From positions 1 through 5,254 of the forward strand of contig CALIGP010000158.1 in the NCBI GenBank assembly GCA_938021455.1: a stretch of DNA of 5,254 bases. The letters are read 5' to 3'. Source of the stretch: an uncultured Lewinella sp. GTDB taxonomy: Bacteria > Bacteroidota > Bacteroidia > Chitinophagales > Saprospiraceae. The notes under the pieces were generated by a model. It was not told the origin of the DNA. It saw nothing but the letters and a program-made list of their open reading frames with translations, and searched no databases. Made by a program: the position numbers and the translations under genes. This document shows positions 1 through 5,254 of the stretch, piece by piece. The stretch's first letter is position 1. Each line of letters opens with the position of its first letter.

Positions 1-266
1 TTTTCCAACTCTTCTTCTTCCCAGTTGGCGCTAACACCAAAAATTTCGAGGTTCTCCGTCCCAAAGGTGTTCAGGTAGTGAGCCGCCAAACCAATCCCCC
101 AACTCAGCCCTACAATTATGACGGGAAGGACTTCACCATTGTTTTCAAAGTGCATGATGGCGTAAAGCATCCCGATGGTTAGCAGGTAGGATAATAAATG
201 GTAAAAGAATCCCTTTTTTGCTTTTACCTTTTTGTTGGCCTTTTCGTAAATGTCTTCGTCTTTCAT
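1..266 (-). CDS. 2TM domain-containing membrane protein (partial, C-terminus off the left edge)
   Basis: This is a small integral membrane protein; 88 codons are visible and the reading frame is still open at base 1. I translated it by hand from the ATG at 264-266. A short charged N-terminus (MKDEDIYEKANKKVKAKKG) leads into a first hydrophobic helix at about residues 20-38 (FFYHLLSYLLTIGMLYAIMH), then a short loop and a second helix at about residues 46-63 (EVLPVIIVGLSWGIGLAAHY), ending in an acidic tail. The basic 'KVKAKKGF.HL..Y' entry and the 'WGIGLAAHYLNTFG' exit match the 2TM domain family (about 80 residues, common in Bacteroidota), whose function is not established; in some proteins it is fused to LytTR or histidine kinase modules. 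It lies on the same strand as the serine hydrolase, 109 bp downstream of that gene's stop, so co-transcription is possible. No clear Shine-Dalgarno sequence precedes the ATG. Whether another domain follows the 2TM segment cannot be seen. Confidence 0.8.
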   Translation of the reverse strand, partial: MKDEDIYEKANKKVKAKKGFFYHLLSYLLTIGMLYAIMHFENNGEVLPVIIVGLSWGIGLAAHYLNTFGTENLEIFGVSANWEEEELE

Positions 267-375
267 TGCGTATTGCTTTTTGCTAAGATTCAAGCCTGAA
301 TGTTGGAATGTCTTTCTTCTTTGCTGGGCAGTTCTTTGGCTACCAAGTTAGGGCGAAAAGCGAGAATTTGTAGTA

Positions 376-1398
376 CTATTTTTTGTTGCGTCTAACGATC
401 TTTACGGTGCGACCATAAAGAATTTGTGCTAAATTCCATTCATACCCGTTAAAGTCTGTGGTGTTGTTGAATTGGATAATAACGGCGTCAATGTCTTTGT
501 GGTACCGGGCAAAACTCTGATAGCCAGGAACTAAACCGGTATGTTCGTACTCATAAATGGAGGAGTAAATGGTCTGCTCTCCTTCCTCAAACAAGGAGCC
601 GTCATTTAGCGCCCTCAGGAATATACCTACGTCCTCCGCTGTTGCGATCATTCCTACATTCTGAAGTTTTAAGTCCTCTTCAAAGCCTACGTAATAGCCA
701 CTCATCAGCTCGTTCGTATCCACTTCACTAAGCGAGCCAAATGTGTTTTTCAAGCCAAGCGGGGTCAAGATTTCTTCCTGGAAGTATTGTTGACGGCCAT
801 ACCCCACTACATTTTCAATGATCTCGGATAAGAGCAAGTAGTTCGTATTTGAATAGCCATAATCTTCACCGGGTTCGAAATTCGCTGGTAAGTCGAGTGC
901 ATATTGAAGCGCCGCATCATTACCATCGGGTTGATCTGACCAGAAGCCGGGTTGGTCGGTAAAATTGGGGATACCGCTCCGGTGCTGTACCATCAACCTT
1001 AGGGTGATTTCTTCGGCGTTTTCGATTCTTCCAATAAGTTCGGGGAAGTGATCGGCGAGTTTATCGTCTAAAGACAAACGCTTAGCGTGGGCTAATTTGG
1101 TCACCGCAACCGCCACGTAGAGCTTACTGATACTGGCAATTTTGAATAAGGCCTGTGGGCGGGCGGGTAATTTGTTTTCCCGGTCATGCCACCCTGCGGC
1201 GTAAAATTCAGGTGGTTCCCCTGCCCGGTCTACGTAGACGATCATGCCGTCAAAACCATGTCCGATGGCTTCATTGACCTGTTCTTGTACCGTATCCGGA
1301 AGAGGGGTGATCCAGGCCCACACTAAAACCCACGGCACGAAGTAGAGTGAGGCTAAAGAACTAGTGATTAATACTATTTGGAAAATTTTCTTTGTCAT
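376..1398 (-). CDS. Membrane-anchored serine hydrolase, class C beta-lactamase / DD-peptidase-like fold
   Basis: This complete 340-residue protein belongs to the beta-lactamase (PF00144) superfamily of penicillin-recognising serine hydrolases. A hydrophobic stretch at residues 5-30 after a lysine-rich start (MTKK) is an uncleaved anchor or signal peptide, placing the enzyme on the periplasmic side. Visible catalytic motifs are SISK at 89-92 (SxxK, Ser89 as nucleophile and Lys92 as general base, within FKIASISK), YSN at 182-184 (YxN) and HTG at 286-288 followed by LVPGY, the equivalent of the KTG/HxG box. 'LMVQHRSGIPNF' at 135-146 is the usual loop following the second helix of this fold. Family members include D-aminopeptidases, DD-carboxypeptidases, esterases and beta-lactamases. 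The motifs do not choose between them, and an antibiotic-resistance role should not be assumed. The length fits a single-domain member without the C-terminal extension some relatives carry. The start is the first ATG after a GGAGA-type ribosome binding site. It is transcribed away from the esterase gene, with a 185-bp divergent spacer. Confidence 0.9.
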   Translation of the reverse strand: MTKKIFQIVLITSSLASLYFVPWVLVWAWITPLPDTVQEQVNEAIGHGFDGMIVYVDRAGEPPEFYAAGWHDRENKLPARPQALFKIASISKLYVAVAVTKLAHAKRLSLDDKLADHFPELIGRIENAEEITLRLMVQHRSGIPNFTDQPGFWSDQPDGNDAALQYALDLPANFEPGEDYGYSNTNYLLLSEIIENVVGYGRQQYFQEEILTPLGLKNTFGSLSEVDTNELMSGYYVGFEEDLKLQNVGMIATAEDVGIFLRALNDGSLFEEGEQTIYSSIYEYEHTGLVPGYQSFARYHKDIDAVIIQFNNTTDFNGYEWNLAQILYGRTVKIVRRNKK

Positions 1399-1410
1399 GC
1401 TGATATATGC

Positions 1411-1416
1411 TCTCCT
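1411..1416 (-). promoter_or_regulatory. Probable ribosome binding site of the serine hydrolase
   Basis: Read on the minus strand, AGGAGA follows a run of A residues and ends 12 bases before the ATG at 1396-1398. It is a good Shine-Dalgarno match, although the spacing is longer than the usual 5-9 bases. It supports the chosen start. It stands out because the other genes in the window show no comparable site, as is common in Bacteroidota. Confidence 0.45.
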
Positions 1417-1424
1417 TTTTTAAG

Positions 1425-1449
1425 TTAGTAGATCATCTACGACTACTAA
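1425..1449. promoter_or_regulatory. Nested inverted repeat in the divergent intergenic region (candidate operator or leader hairpin)
   Basis: The outer arms TTAGTAG (1425-1431) and CTACTAA (1443-1449) are perfect 7-base inverted repeats around an 11-base centre. An overlapping inner palindrome, GTAGAT-C-ATCTAC (1428-1440), has perfect 6-base arms. The element starts 27 bases upstream of the hydrolase ATG and ends 134 bases upstream of the esterase ATG. It could be a dimeric-regulator site between divergent promoters, or a hairpin in the hydrolase leader just above its ribosome binding site. No convincing Bacteroidota promoter (TTG, then TAnnTTTG) was recognised in the spacer in either direction. 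Confidence 0.3.
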
Positions 1450-1583
1450 AGTGCATAATCGTCATTCTTCTTACGGGTCTTGTATTTTTTCGATGAGTTA
1501 TGCTAGCCAATGGATAATTACCCGCAGGTGCCCAAGGAAAGCTGACATTTTCCGATATTGTCAATCTTAAACTCGATCATCAC

Positions 1584-3563
1584 ATGCGGCTACCCATCCT
1601 TGCTCTTTTAACCCTCCTCTGCACCTGTACCTCGGCCCTGCTCGGTATAAACCAGTCCTCTGGACTGAGCGCCCAAAATCTACAGCTCTTTGAATCCTTC
1701 ACGGATCACGCCGTATTGCAACGAAACGTAGACCATCCCTTCTGGGGCTGGGCGAAGGCGAAAAAGAAAGTCATCGTCACGGTCGGCGACAAAACGCTGA
1801 CCACCAAGGCTGGTAAAGACGGCCGCTGGACAGTCAATCTACCCGCCATGCCCGCTGGTGGGCCACATCTGATCACGGTCGCCTCTGGCCGGGACGCCAT
1901 TACACTGAATGACGTGTATTTCGGCGATGTCTACCTCCTGTCCGGCCAGTCGAATATGGAATGGCGGCTGACACAGTCTGACCCCGACGGTAGTCGTGCG
2001 CAAGCGATTGCGGACCCGATGATCCGTGAGTTGAAGGTAAAAAAAGCCTACGATGGCGTGACCCGTGAGCACCTTGACATCGACGAAAACTATAGCGAAG
2101 ATTGGATGGTCGGCTCTGCGGTAAGCATTGGTAATTTTAGCGGGGTTGGGAGCTACTTCGCCCACTTCGTGCGCAAAGACGTCGACGTCCCCATTGGTCT
2201 TCTTCACTCCAGCTGGGGCGGCAGCCGTATCGAGCCCTGGATGAGCCCGGAGGCGCTGGGTATGGATTCCCAGGAATTCATGGATAAGAATAAAGACATT
2301 ATGCAGCGCGCGGGAGCTGCGGGCCGCAAGAAATTCGCCGAACAGTTTCCGGGACGGGAAATTCCGACGAAAGACGAAGGTGAGTCCATGGGCTGGTTAA
2401 AGGATAAATTCGACGACAGCAGCTGGCCGACCATGACCCTGCCTACCTTCTGGGAAGCTGCCGGCTATCCCAACGTCGATGGATCCTTTTACTTCCGCCG
2501 GACCTTTACGCTGACGGAGGAGCAGGCGTCTAATCCAGCCACTCTCTACCTGGGAGCTATTGATGATGGCGACTACACGCTCATCAATGGTAGCCTGGTG
2601 GGCAGCTATAAAAATGCTTACTCAACGGAGCGGGTGTATAAGATTGGGTACGGTAAACTCCGCGCCGGTGAAAACACCATCGCTATCCGGGTGACGGACG
2701 GCGGCGGCGGCGGCGGATTCTCCGCGCCAGCAGACAAATTCATGCTCAGTACGATCACTGATAAAGTCTCCCTGGCTGGCGATTGGAAGTTCAACATCGG
2801 CCAATTCTCCGTTGGTGGCAACTACAACCAGATTCCCGTCGTACTCTACAACGCGATGATCGCTCCGCTAGAGGGCTACCCCCTCACCGGCGTGCTCTGG
2901 TATCAGGGCGAAAGCAACGCCGGTGCCGGTGATGCCGAGAAATATGCTGACTTGATGCGCGGCCTCGTGAAGCAATGGCGAGGCTTCTTCAACAAAAAAG
3001 ACCTGCCCTTTTACTGGGTGCAACTGGCCAACTTTCGGGAGGCCGCCAGCAGCCCCAACGAACCCGGCTGGGCCGTCTTGCGCCAAAGCCAGACTGCCGC
3101 AACGGACCTGCCCCTCACGGGCCAGGCCGTGATTACGGACATCGGCGAAGCCGATGACATTCACCCGAAGAATAAATGGGAGGTTGGCCGCCGACTATCC
3201 CTCCACGCCCTGAAGGACATCTACGGGAAGGAGGTGCAGGCCTCCAGCCCCGTTGCCACGGATGCCGAGCGGTGGGGAGACCTCGTGATCGTCAACTTCA
3301 AGGAAGTTGGCGAAGGTTTGATGGTCAAAGACGATGGCGATCGCTACCGCTACCTGAAGGGATTCACGGTGAAAGACGTCAAGGGCGATTGGCACTTCGC
3401 CCAGGCGCTGCTGGACGAGAAACAGCATGCCGTCATCATTGCTAATCCCGCCGGCACCAAAATTGTCACCGTCCGCTACGCCTGGGCGAATAACCCAGAC
3501 GACGCGAATTTGTTCTCTAAGGGCGGGCTGCCGGTGACGCCTTTTGAGGTGGGGGTGGAGTGA
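1584..3563 (+). CDS. Secreted sialate O-acetylesterase family protein (SASA) with inserted beta-sandwich domain
   Basis: This 659-residue SGNH-type carbohydrate esterase is predicted to remove O-acetyl groups from sialic acids or other acetylated glycans in the periplasm or outside the cell. Residues 1-30 form a signal peptide-like segment (hydrophobic 4-21, possible cleavage after LSA at 28-30). Residues 35-105 form an Ig-like beta domain (FTDHAVLQR, FWGWA). The catalytic domain begins at LLSGQSNMEW (118-127, Ser123 as nucleophile) and continues with SSWGGSRIEPW (209-219). A beta-galactosidase jelly-roll-like insert spans about 270-400 (FDDSSWPTMTLP, FYFRRTFTL, RVTDGGGGGGF). The catalytic domain then resumes with VLWYQGESNAG (437-447) and ends in ITDIGEADDIHP (517-528), with Asp524 and His527 as the DxxH pair. 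This split architecture and length are normal for bacterial members. Substrate cannot be read from sequence; acetylxylan or pectin esterase activity is an alternative. The ATG is the only likely start, since an in-frame TAA lies at 1515-1517 with no other start between. No Shine-Dalgarno is evident. A (GGC)5GGA tract at 2700-2717 encodes six glycines. Confidence 0.9.
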   Translation: MRLPILALLTLLCTCTSALLGINQSSGLSAQNLQLFESFTDHAVLQRNVDHPFWGWAKAKKKVIVTVGDKTLTTKAGKDGRWTVNLPAMPAGGPHLITVASGRDAITLNDVYFGDVYLLSGQSNMEWRLTQSDPDGSRAQAIADPMIRELKVKKAYDGVTREHLDIDENYSEDWMVGSAVSIGNFSGVGSYFAHFVRKDVDVPIGLLHSSWGGSRIEPWMSPEALGMDSQEFMDKNKDIMQRAGAAGRKKFAEQFPGREIPTKDEGESMGWLKDKFDDSSWPTMTLPTFWEAAGYPNVDGSFYFRRTFTLTEEQASNPATLYLGAIDDGDYTLINGSLVGSYKNAYSTERVYKIGYGKLRAGENTIAIRVTDGGGGGGFSAPADKFMLSTITDKVSLAGDWKFNIGQFSVGGNYNQIPVVLYNAMIAPLEGYPLTGVLWYQGESNAGAGDAEKYADLMRGLVKQWRGFFNKKDLPFYWVQLANFREAASSPNEPGWAVLRQSQTAATDLPLTGQAVITDIGEADDIHPKNKWEVGRRLSLHALKDIYGKEVQASSPVATDAERWGDLVIVNFKEVGEGLMVKDDGDRYRYLKGFTVKDVKGDWHFAQALLDEKQHAVIIANPAGTKIVTVRYAWANNPDDANLFSKGGLPVTPFEVGVE

Positions 3564-3612
3564 TTGCCCTTAGTGATTATCTATTTACGGGCTAAAAATC
3601 CCAAACCCTTCC

Positions 3613-3620
3613 TACCTTGC
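3613..3620 (+). promoter_or_regulatory. Weak Bacteroidota-type -7 promoter candidate for the quinone oxidoreductase
   Basis: TACCTTGC resembles the Bacteroidota -7 element TAnnTTTG but misses its last two positions (equivalent to the loss of one T). It ends only four bases before the ATG at 3625, so transcription from it would give a leaderless or nearly leaderless mRNA, which agrees with the absence of a Shine-Dalgarno sequence. No clear TTG -33 element is found at the usual 19-21-base distance, so read-through from the esterase gene is an equally good explanation. Confidence 0.2.
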
Positions 3621-3624
3621 CCCC

Positions 3625-4605
3625 ATGAAAGCCATCCACCACAATAGCCCCGCCCGCGGGCAGTACCAGATTCTGGAAATTGCTGACCCCACACCCGGGC
3701 CAACGGAAGTATTGCTGCACGTTACGGCAACGTCCCTTAACCGGGCGGATCTGATGCAAGTCGCGGGGCACTATCCCGCGCCGAAGGGCGCGAGTGAATT
3801 GCTGGGCCTCGACGTGGCGGGCACCGTCATCGGTCTGGGGTCAGGGGTAACCGACTTTGAGGTGGGCGACAACGTATGCGCCCTCGTACAGGGTGGTGGC
3901 TACGCCCAACAGATCTGCGTAGATGAGATGATGTTGCTGCGGCTGCCGGAGCGACTGTCCTTCACGAAGGCCGCAGCGGTGCCCGAGACTTTTCTGACCG
4001 CCTTCCAGGCCCTGCACTGGATCGCTGACCTGCAGGAGGGTATGACCGTGCTGATCCACGCTGGAGGCAGTGGGGTAGGGACGGCCGCCGTCCAACTCTG
4101 CCGGCTGGCGGGGGCTACACCCATCGTTACGGCCAGCCCGATGAAGCACGATCGGCTAAAAGACCTGGGGGCGGAGATTTGCATCGACTACCGGGCCCAG
4201 AAATTTGATGAGGTGGTGTTGGCTAAGACGGACGGTAAGGGAGCGGATATCATTCTTGACTTTGTCGGAGGCCCCTACCTGGAGCAGAACCTGCACGCAT
4301 CAGCCATGGACGGAACAATAGTTTGCCTGGGCCTCCTTGGTGGAGCCGGGGTGGAGAACCTCAATATGGTTAGAATTGTCACTAAACGCATTACCATCAG
4401 CGGGACAACGCTGCGTAGCCGCTCCGACGATTACCGCGCTGCGCTGACGGCGGATTTTCGCGATCGTATCTGGCCTTCCTTCGCTGACCGTACGCTCCAG
4501 CCCGTCGTCGATACCATCTACGACTGGGAACAAGTAGACGAAGCTCACGCCTACATGGCTGCTAATGCTAATGTGGGGAAAATTGTACTAACGATTGGGG
4601 AGTGA
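3625..4605 (+). CDS. NAD(P)H:quinone oxidoreductase, zinc-independent MDR family (PIG3 type)
   Basis: This complete 326-residue cytoplasmic oxidoreductase of the medium-chain dehydrogenase/reductase superfamily is predicted to reduce quinones or other reactive carbonyl compounds with NADPH. The N-terminal GroES-like domain (about 1-120) shows SLNRADLMQVAGHYP (37-51), GLDVAGTV (61-68), and VGDNVCALVQGGGYA (80-94). The Rossmann domain carries VLIHAGGSGVGTAAVQL (142-158), whose AGGSGVG (146-152) is the nucleotide-binding loop. GTTLRSRS (260-267) is typical of PIG3-like quinone oxidoreductases, and NVGKIVL (316-322) closes the fold. The GHE motif and cysteine cluster of zinc alcohol dehydrogenases are absent, which defines the zinc-independent branch. 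Length equals the family norm of about 325 residues. The ATG at 3625 fits the family N-terminus (MKAI) and lies 61 bp after the esterase stop. The two could share a transcript, but no functional link is apparent. A 15-bp tandem array begins five bases after its TGA, so no ordinary terminator is seen there. Confidence 0.92.
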   Translation: MKAIHHNSPARGQYQILEIADPTPGPTEVLLHVTATSLNRADLMQVAGHYPAPKGASELLGLDVAGTVIGLGSGVTDFEVGDNVCALVQGGGYAQQICVDEMMLLRLPERLSFTKAAAVPETFLTAFQALHWIADLQEGMTVLIHAGGSGVGTAAVQLCRLAGATPIVTASPMKHDRLKDLGAEICIDYRAQKFDEVVLAKTDGKGADIILDFVGGPYLEQNLHASAMDGTIVCLGLLGGAGVENLNMVRIVTKRITISGTTLRSRSDDYRAALTADFRDRIWPSFADRTLQPVVDTIYDWEQVDEAHAYMAANANVGKIVLTIGE

Positions 4606-4610
4606 GGGGG

Positions 4611-4700
4611 AGAGTTGTAGACTGTAGAGCGGTAGACGGTAGAGTTGTAGACGGTAGTTTTGTAGACGGTAGAGCGGTAGACGATAGAGCGGTAGACGGT
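4611..4700 (+). repeat. 15-bp tandem repeat array, left arm of the S23 element
   Basis: There are five full 15-base units starting at 4617, 4632, 4647, 4662 and 4677, flanked by a partial unit on each side (AGAGTT at 4611-4616; GTAGACGGT at 4692-4700). The consensus is GTAGACGGTAGAGCG, with GAGTT, GTTTT or GAGCG as the tail; spacing is exactly 15 throughout. Each unit is itself a degenerate doublet of 7 and 8 bases, GTAGACG plus GTAGAGCG. The first unit (4617-4628) contains GTAGACTGTAGA, the exact reverse complement of the 7-bp array at the right end of the window. The array begins five bases after the oxidoreductase stop codon. There are no spacers, so it is not CRISPR. Confidence 0.92.
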
Positions 4701-4710
4701 GGTCCTTAAG

Positions 4711-4753
4711 CGTATATATACGTTTATAAACGTAAGTAAACGTTTAAAAAACG
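4711..4753. repeat. 10-bp-periodic ladder of palindromes upstream of the four-helix-bundle gene
   Basis: Four consecutive 10-base units each begin with CGT and are otherwise almost all A/T: CGTATATATA, CGTTTATAAA, CGTAAGTAAA, CGTTTAAAAA, closed by ACG. Consecutive units share their boundaries to form perfect palindromes: CGTATATATACG (4711-4722), CGTTTATAAACG (4721-4732) and TAAACGTTTA (4737-4746), plus the imperfect CGTTTAAAAAACG (4741-4753). The period equals about one DNA helical turn, so identical faces are presented every turn. It ends 53 bases before the ATG at 4807. It may be a cooperative protein-binding site, a curved-DNA segment or a structured part of the leader RNA. No known operator is recognised. 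Confidence 0.7.
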
Positions 4754-4806
4754 ACTATTCCTTTTTACTGTCCGGATGTTTGTGTCGAACTAAAAACCAA
4801 TTTGAT

Positions 4807-5184
4807 ATGGCATTCAGTAATTTCAAGAAATGGGCGGCGTACGCTAAGAGTTTTAAATTAGCAACTGATATATTCCGCCTCAGTATTTCTTTTCCTAAGG
4901 AGGAAAAATACAGTTTAACGGACCAGGTCAGGCGCTCTTCCCGGTCTGTTTGTGCCAATCTGGCGGAAGCATTCTGGAAGCGTAGATACCCTAAACATTT
5001 TGTATCCAAGCTGACAGATTGTGCAGGCGAAAATGCAGAAACCCAGGTTTGGTTGGATTTTGCGTTACAATCAAGTTACATCACCGAAGAGTCTCACCGT
5101 GCCCTTACCCTTCAAGCCGAAGAAGTTGGCCGATTACTGACATGGATGATGAATAATCCCAAGCAATTTGAGCTGAGAAAATAG
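4807..5184 (+). CDS. Four-helix-bundle protein, S23/IVP (23S rRNA intervening-sequence protein) family
   Basis: This 125-residue protein of the S23-like four-helix-bundle family (TIGR02436) takes its start from the ATG at 4807. The family is found in intervening sequences of 23S rRNA genes, in stand-alone loci, and as relatives of the Avd accessory protein of diversity-generating retroelements; nucleic-acid binding is proposed, but a cellular role is not established. Recognisable blocks are FKKWAAYAKSFKLATDIFRL (helix 1), FPKEEKYSLTDQVRRSSRSV with CANLAEAFWKRRYPKHFVSK after it (helix 2 and the signature), ENAETQVWLDFALQSSYI (helix 3), and a last helix ending LLTWMMNNPKQF. It is of the 'AEA.-KRRY' subtype rather than the 'IAEG' subtype. 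A longer frame can be read from a GTG at 4699, but its extra 36 residues come from the repeats and do not resemble the family, and 125 residues fits the usual 115-130. The gene is AT-rich relative to the GC-rich gene before it. It is flanked by inverted-orientation tandem arrays. No rRNA sequence or reverse transcriptase is in view. Confidence 0.88.
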   Translation: MAFSNFKKWAAYAKSFKLATDIFRLSISFPKEEKYSLTDQVRRSSRSVCANLAEAFWKRRYPKHFVSKLTDCAGENAETQVWLDFALQSSYITEESHRALTLQAEEVGRLLTWMMNNPKQFELRK

Positions 5185-5220
5185 CATCATATTTGGAAAT
5201 TGATGGGGATTACTTTTTCT

Positions 5221-5254
5221 TACAGTCTACAGTCTACAGTCTACAGTCTACAGT
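5221..5254 (+). repeat. Perfect 7-bp tandem repeat array, right arm of the S23 element (cut by window end)
   Basis: TACAGTC is repeated four times without error (5221-5248), followed by TACAGT up to the last base of the window. The array is open-ended, so its true copy number is unknown. Read on the minus strand it is a run of GACTGTA, and it contains TCTACAGTCTAC (for example 5226-5237), the exact complement of 4617-4628 in the left array. It begins 36 bases after the four-helix-bundle stop codon. Confidence 0.93.

Larger units (their letters stand above)
4611..5254 (+). other. Candidate S23 cassette: four-helix-bundle gene framed by inverted GTAGAC/GTCTAC arrays
   Basis: The unit comprises the 15-bp array, the 10-bp palindromic ladder, the four-helix-bundle gene and the 7-bp array. 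The two outer arrays share the core GTAGACTGTAGA in opposite orientation, so a transcript could fold into a long, slippery stem that presents the coding region as a loop. Known S23 genes in spirochaete 23S rRNA lie in intervening sequences with complementary ends, which is the same design, but here the neighbours are protein genes. The sharp fall in GC content after 4605 fits a separate origin. No target-site duplication can be checked because the right boundary lies outside the window. No transposase is present, so any movement would need help from elsewhere. Confidence 0.4.

Noticed and set aside
267..375. Terminator or promoter between the hydrolase and the 2TM gene
   Set aside because: Only an 8-base palindrome over the stop codon (TAGTACTA, 371-378) and a 4-base-pair stem (TTGG/CCAA) are present; neither resembles an intrinsic terminator, and no promoter match was found.
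376..1398. Antibiotic-resistance beta-lactamase (AmpC)
   Set aside because: Only the shared SxxK, YxN and HTG motifs are visible. The protein has a retained N-terminal anchor and the motifs are shared by many peptidases and esterases, so resistance cannot be claimed.
1480..1506. TTG followed by TATGCTAG as a promoter for the esterase
   Set aside because: The spacing is below 19-21 bases and TATGCTAG misses two of the fixed positions of TAnnTTTG.
1584..1640. Lipoprotein signal peptide for the esterase (Cys13 or Cys15)
   Set aside because: The residues before the cysteines (TLLC, LCTC) do not form a good lipobox; a cleavable signal peptide ending near residue 30 fits as well or better.
2700..2717. 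(GGC)5GGA trinucleotide repeat as a contingency locus
   Set aside because: It is short, in frame, and encodes a glycine-rich loop expected in the inserted beta-sandwich domain of this family; a length change would not shift the frame.
1706..4548. Several open frames antisense to, or out of frame with, the esterase and oxidoreductase genes
   Set aside because: They lie wholly opposite or within strong coding genes, show no recognisable domains, and arise from high GC content depleting stop codons.
4611..4700. CRISPR-like repeat array
   Set aside because: The 15-bp units are directly adjacent with no unique spacers, and no cas gene is present; this is a simple tandem array.
4775..4782. GATGTTTG as a -7 promoter element for the S23-like gene
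   Set aside because: It has one mismatch to TAnnTTTG and no TTG element at the proper distance upstream; too weak to list.
4755..5009. Antisense open frame of 84 codons across the S23-like gene
   Set aside because: It has no recognisable family, and the sense frame carries the clear four-helix-bundle signature.

Overview
The window looks like a chromosomal segment of a member of the Bacteroidota, perhaps a Lewinella/Saprospiraceae-like organism. The reasons are a 2TM-domain membrane protein of the kind common in that phylum, mostly weak or absent Shine-Dalgarno sequences, a multidomain sialate O-acetylesterase typical of polysaccharide-degrading Bacteroidota, and a stand-alone S23-type four-helix-bundle gene. 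The taxon is an inference from gene families; no rRNA or other marker gene is present.

Left part, minus strand: a partial 2TM-domain protein (1-266, running off the left edge) lies 109 bp downstream of a complete, membrane-anchored serine hydrolase of the class C beta-lactamase/DD-peptidase fold (376-1398). A 185-bp divergent intergenic region (1399-1583) separates these from the plus-strand genes. It holds a plausible ribosome binding site for the hydrolase and a nested inverted repeat that could be an operator or a leader hairpin.

Middle, plus strand, visibly more GC-rich: a secreted SASA-family sialate O-acetylesterase with an inserted beta-sandwich domain (1584-3563), then after 61 bp a zinc-independent quinone oxidoreductase of the PIG3 type (3625-4605). 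The two are co-oriented and closely spaced but have no evident biochemical link.

Right part, AT-rich: this is the unusual region. Five bases after the oxidoreductase stop codon a 15-bp tandem array begins (4611-4700). It is followed by a 10-bp-periodic ladder of overlapping palindromes (4711-4753), then a 125-residue four-helix-bundle (S23/IVP-like) gene (4807-5184), and finally a perfect 7-bp tandem array (5221-5254) that runs off the right edge. The left and right arrays are built from the same core in opposite orientation (GTAGACTGTAGA against TCTACAGTCTAC), so the small gene sits inside an imperfect inverted-repeat frame. This resembles the inverted-repeat-bounded intervening sequences of bacterial 23S rRNA genes that encode S23 proteins, but here it lies between protein genes. 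It is the best candidate in the window for an undescribed genetic element. Mobility is not shown by the sequence.
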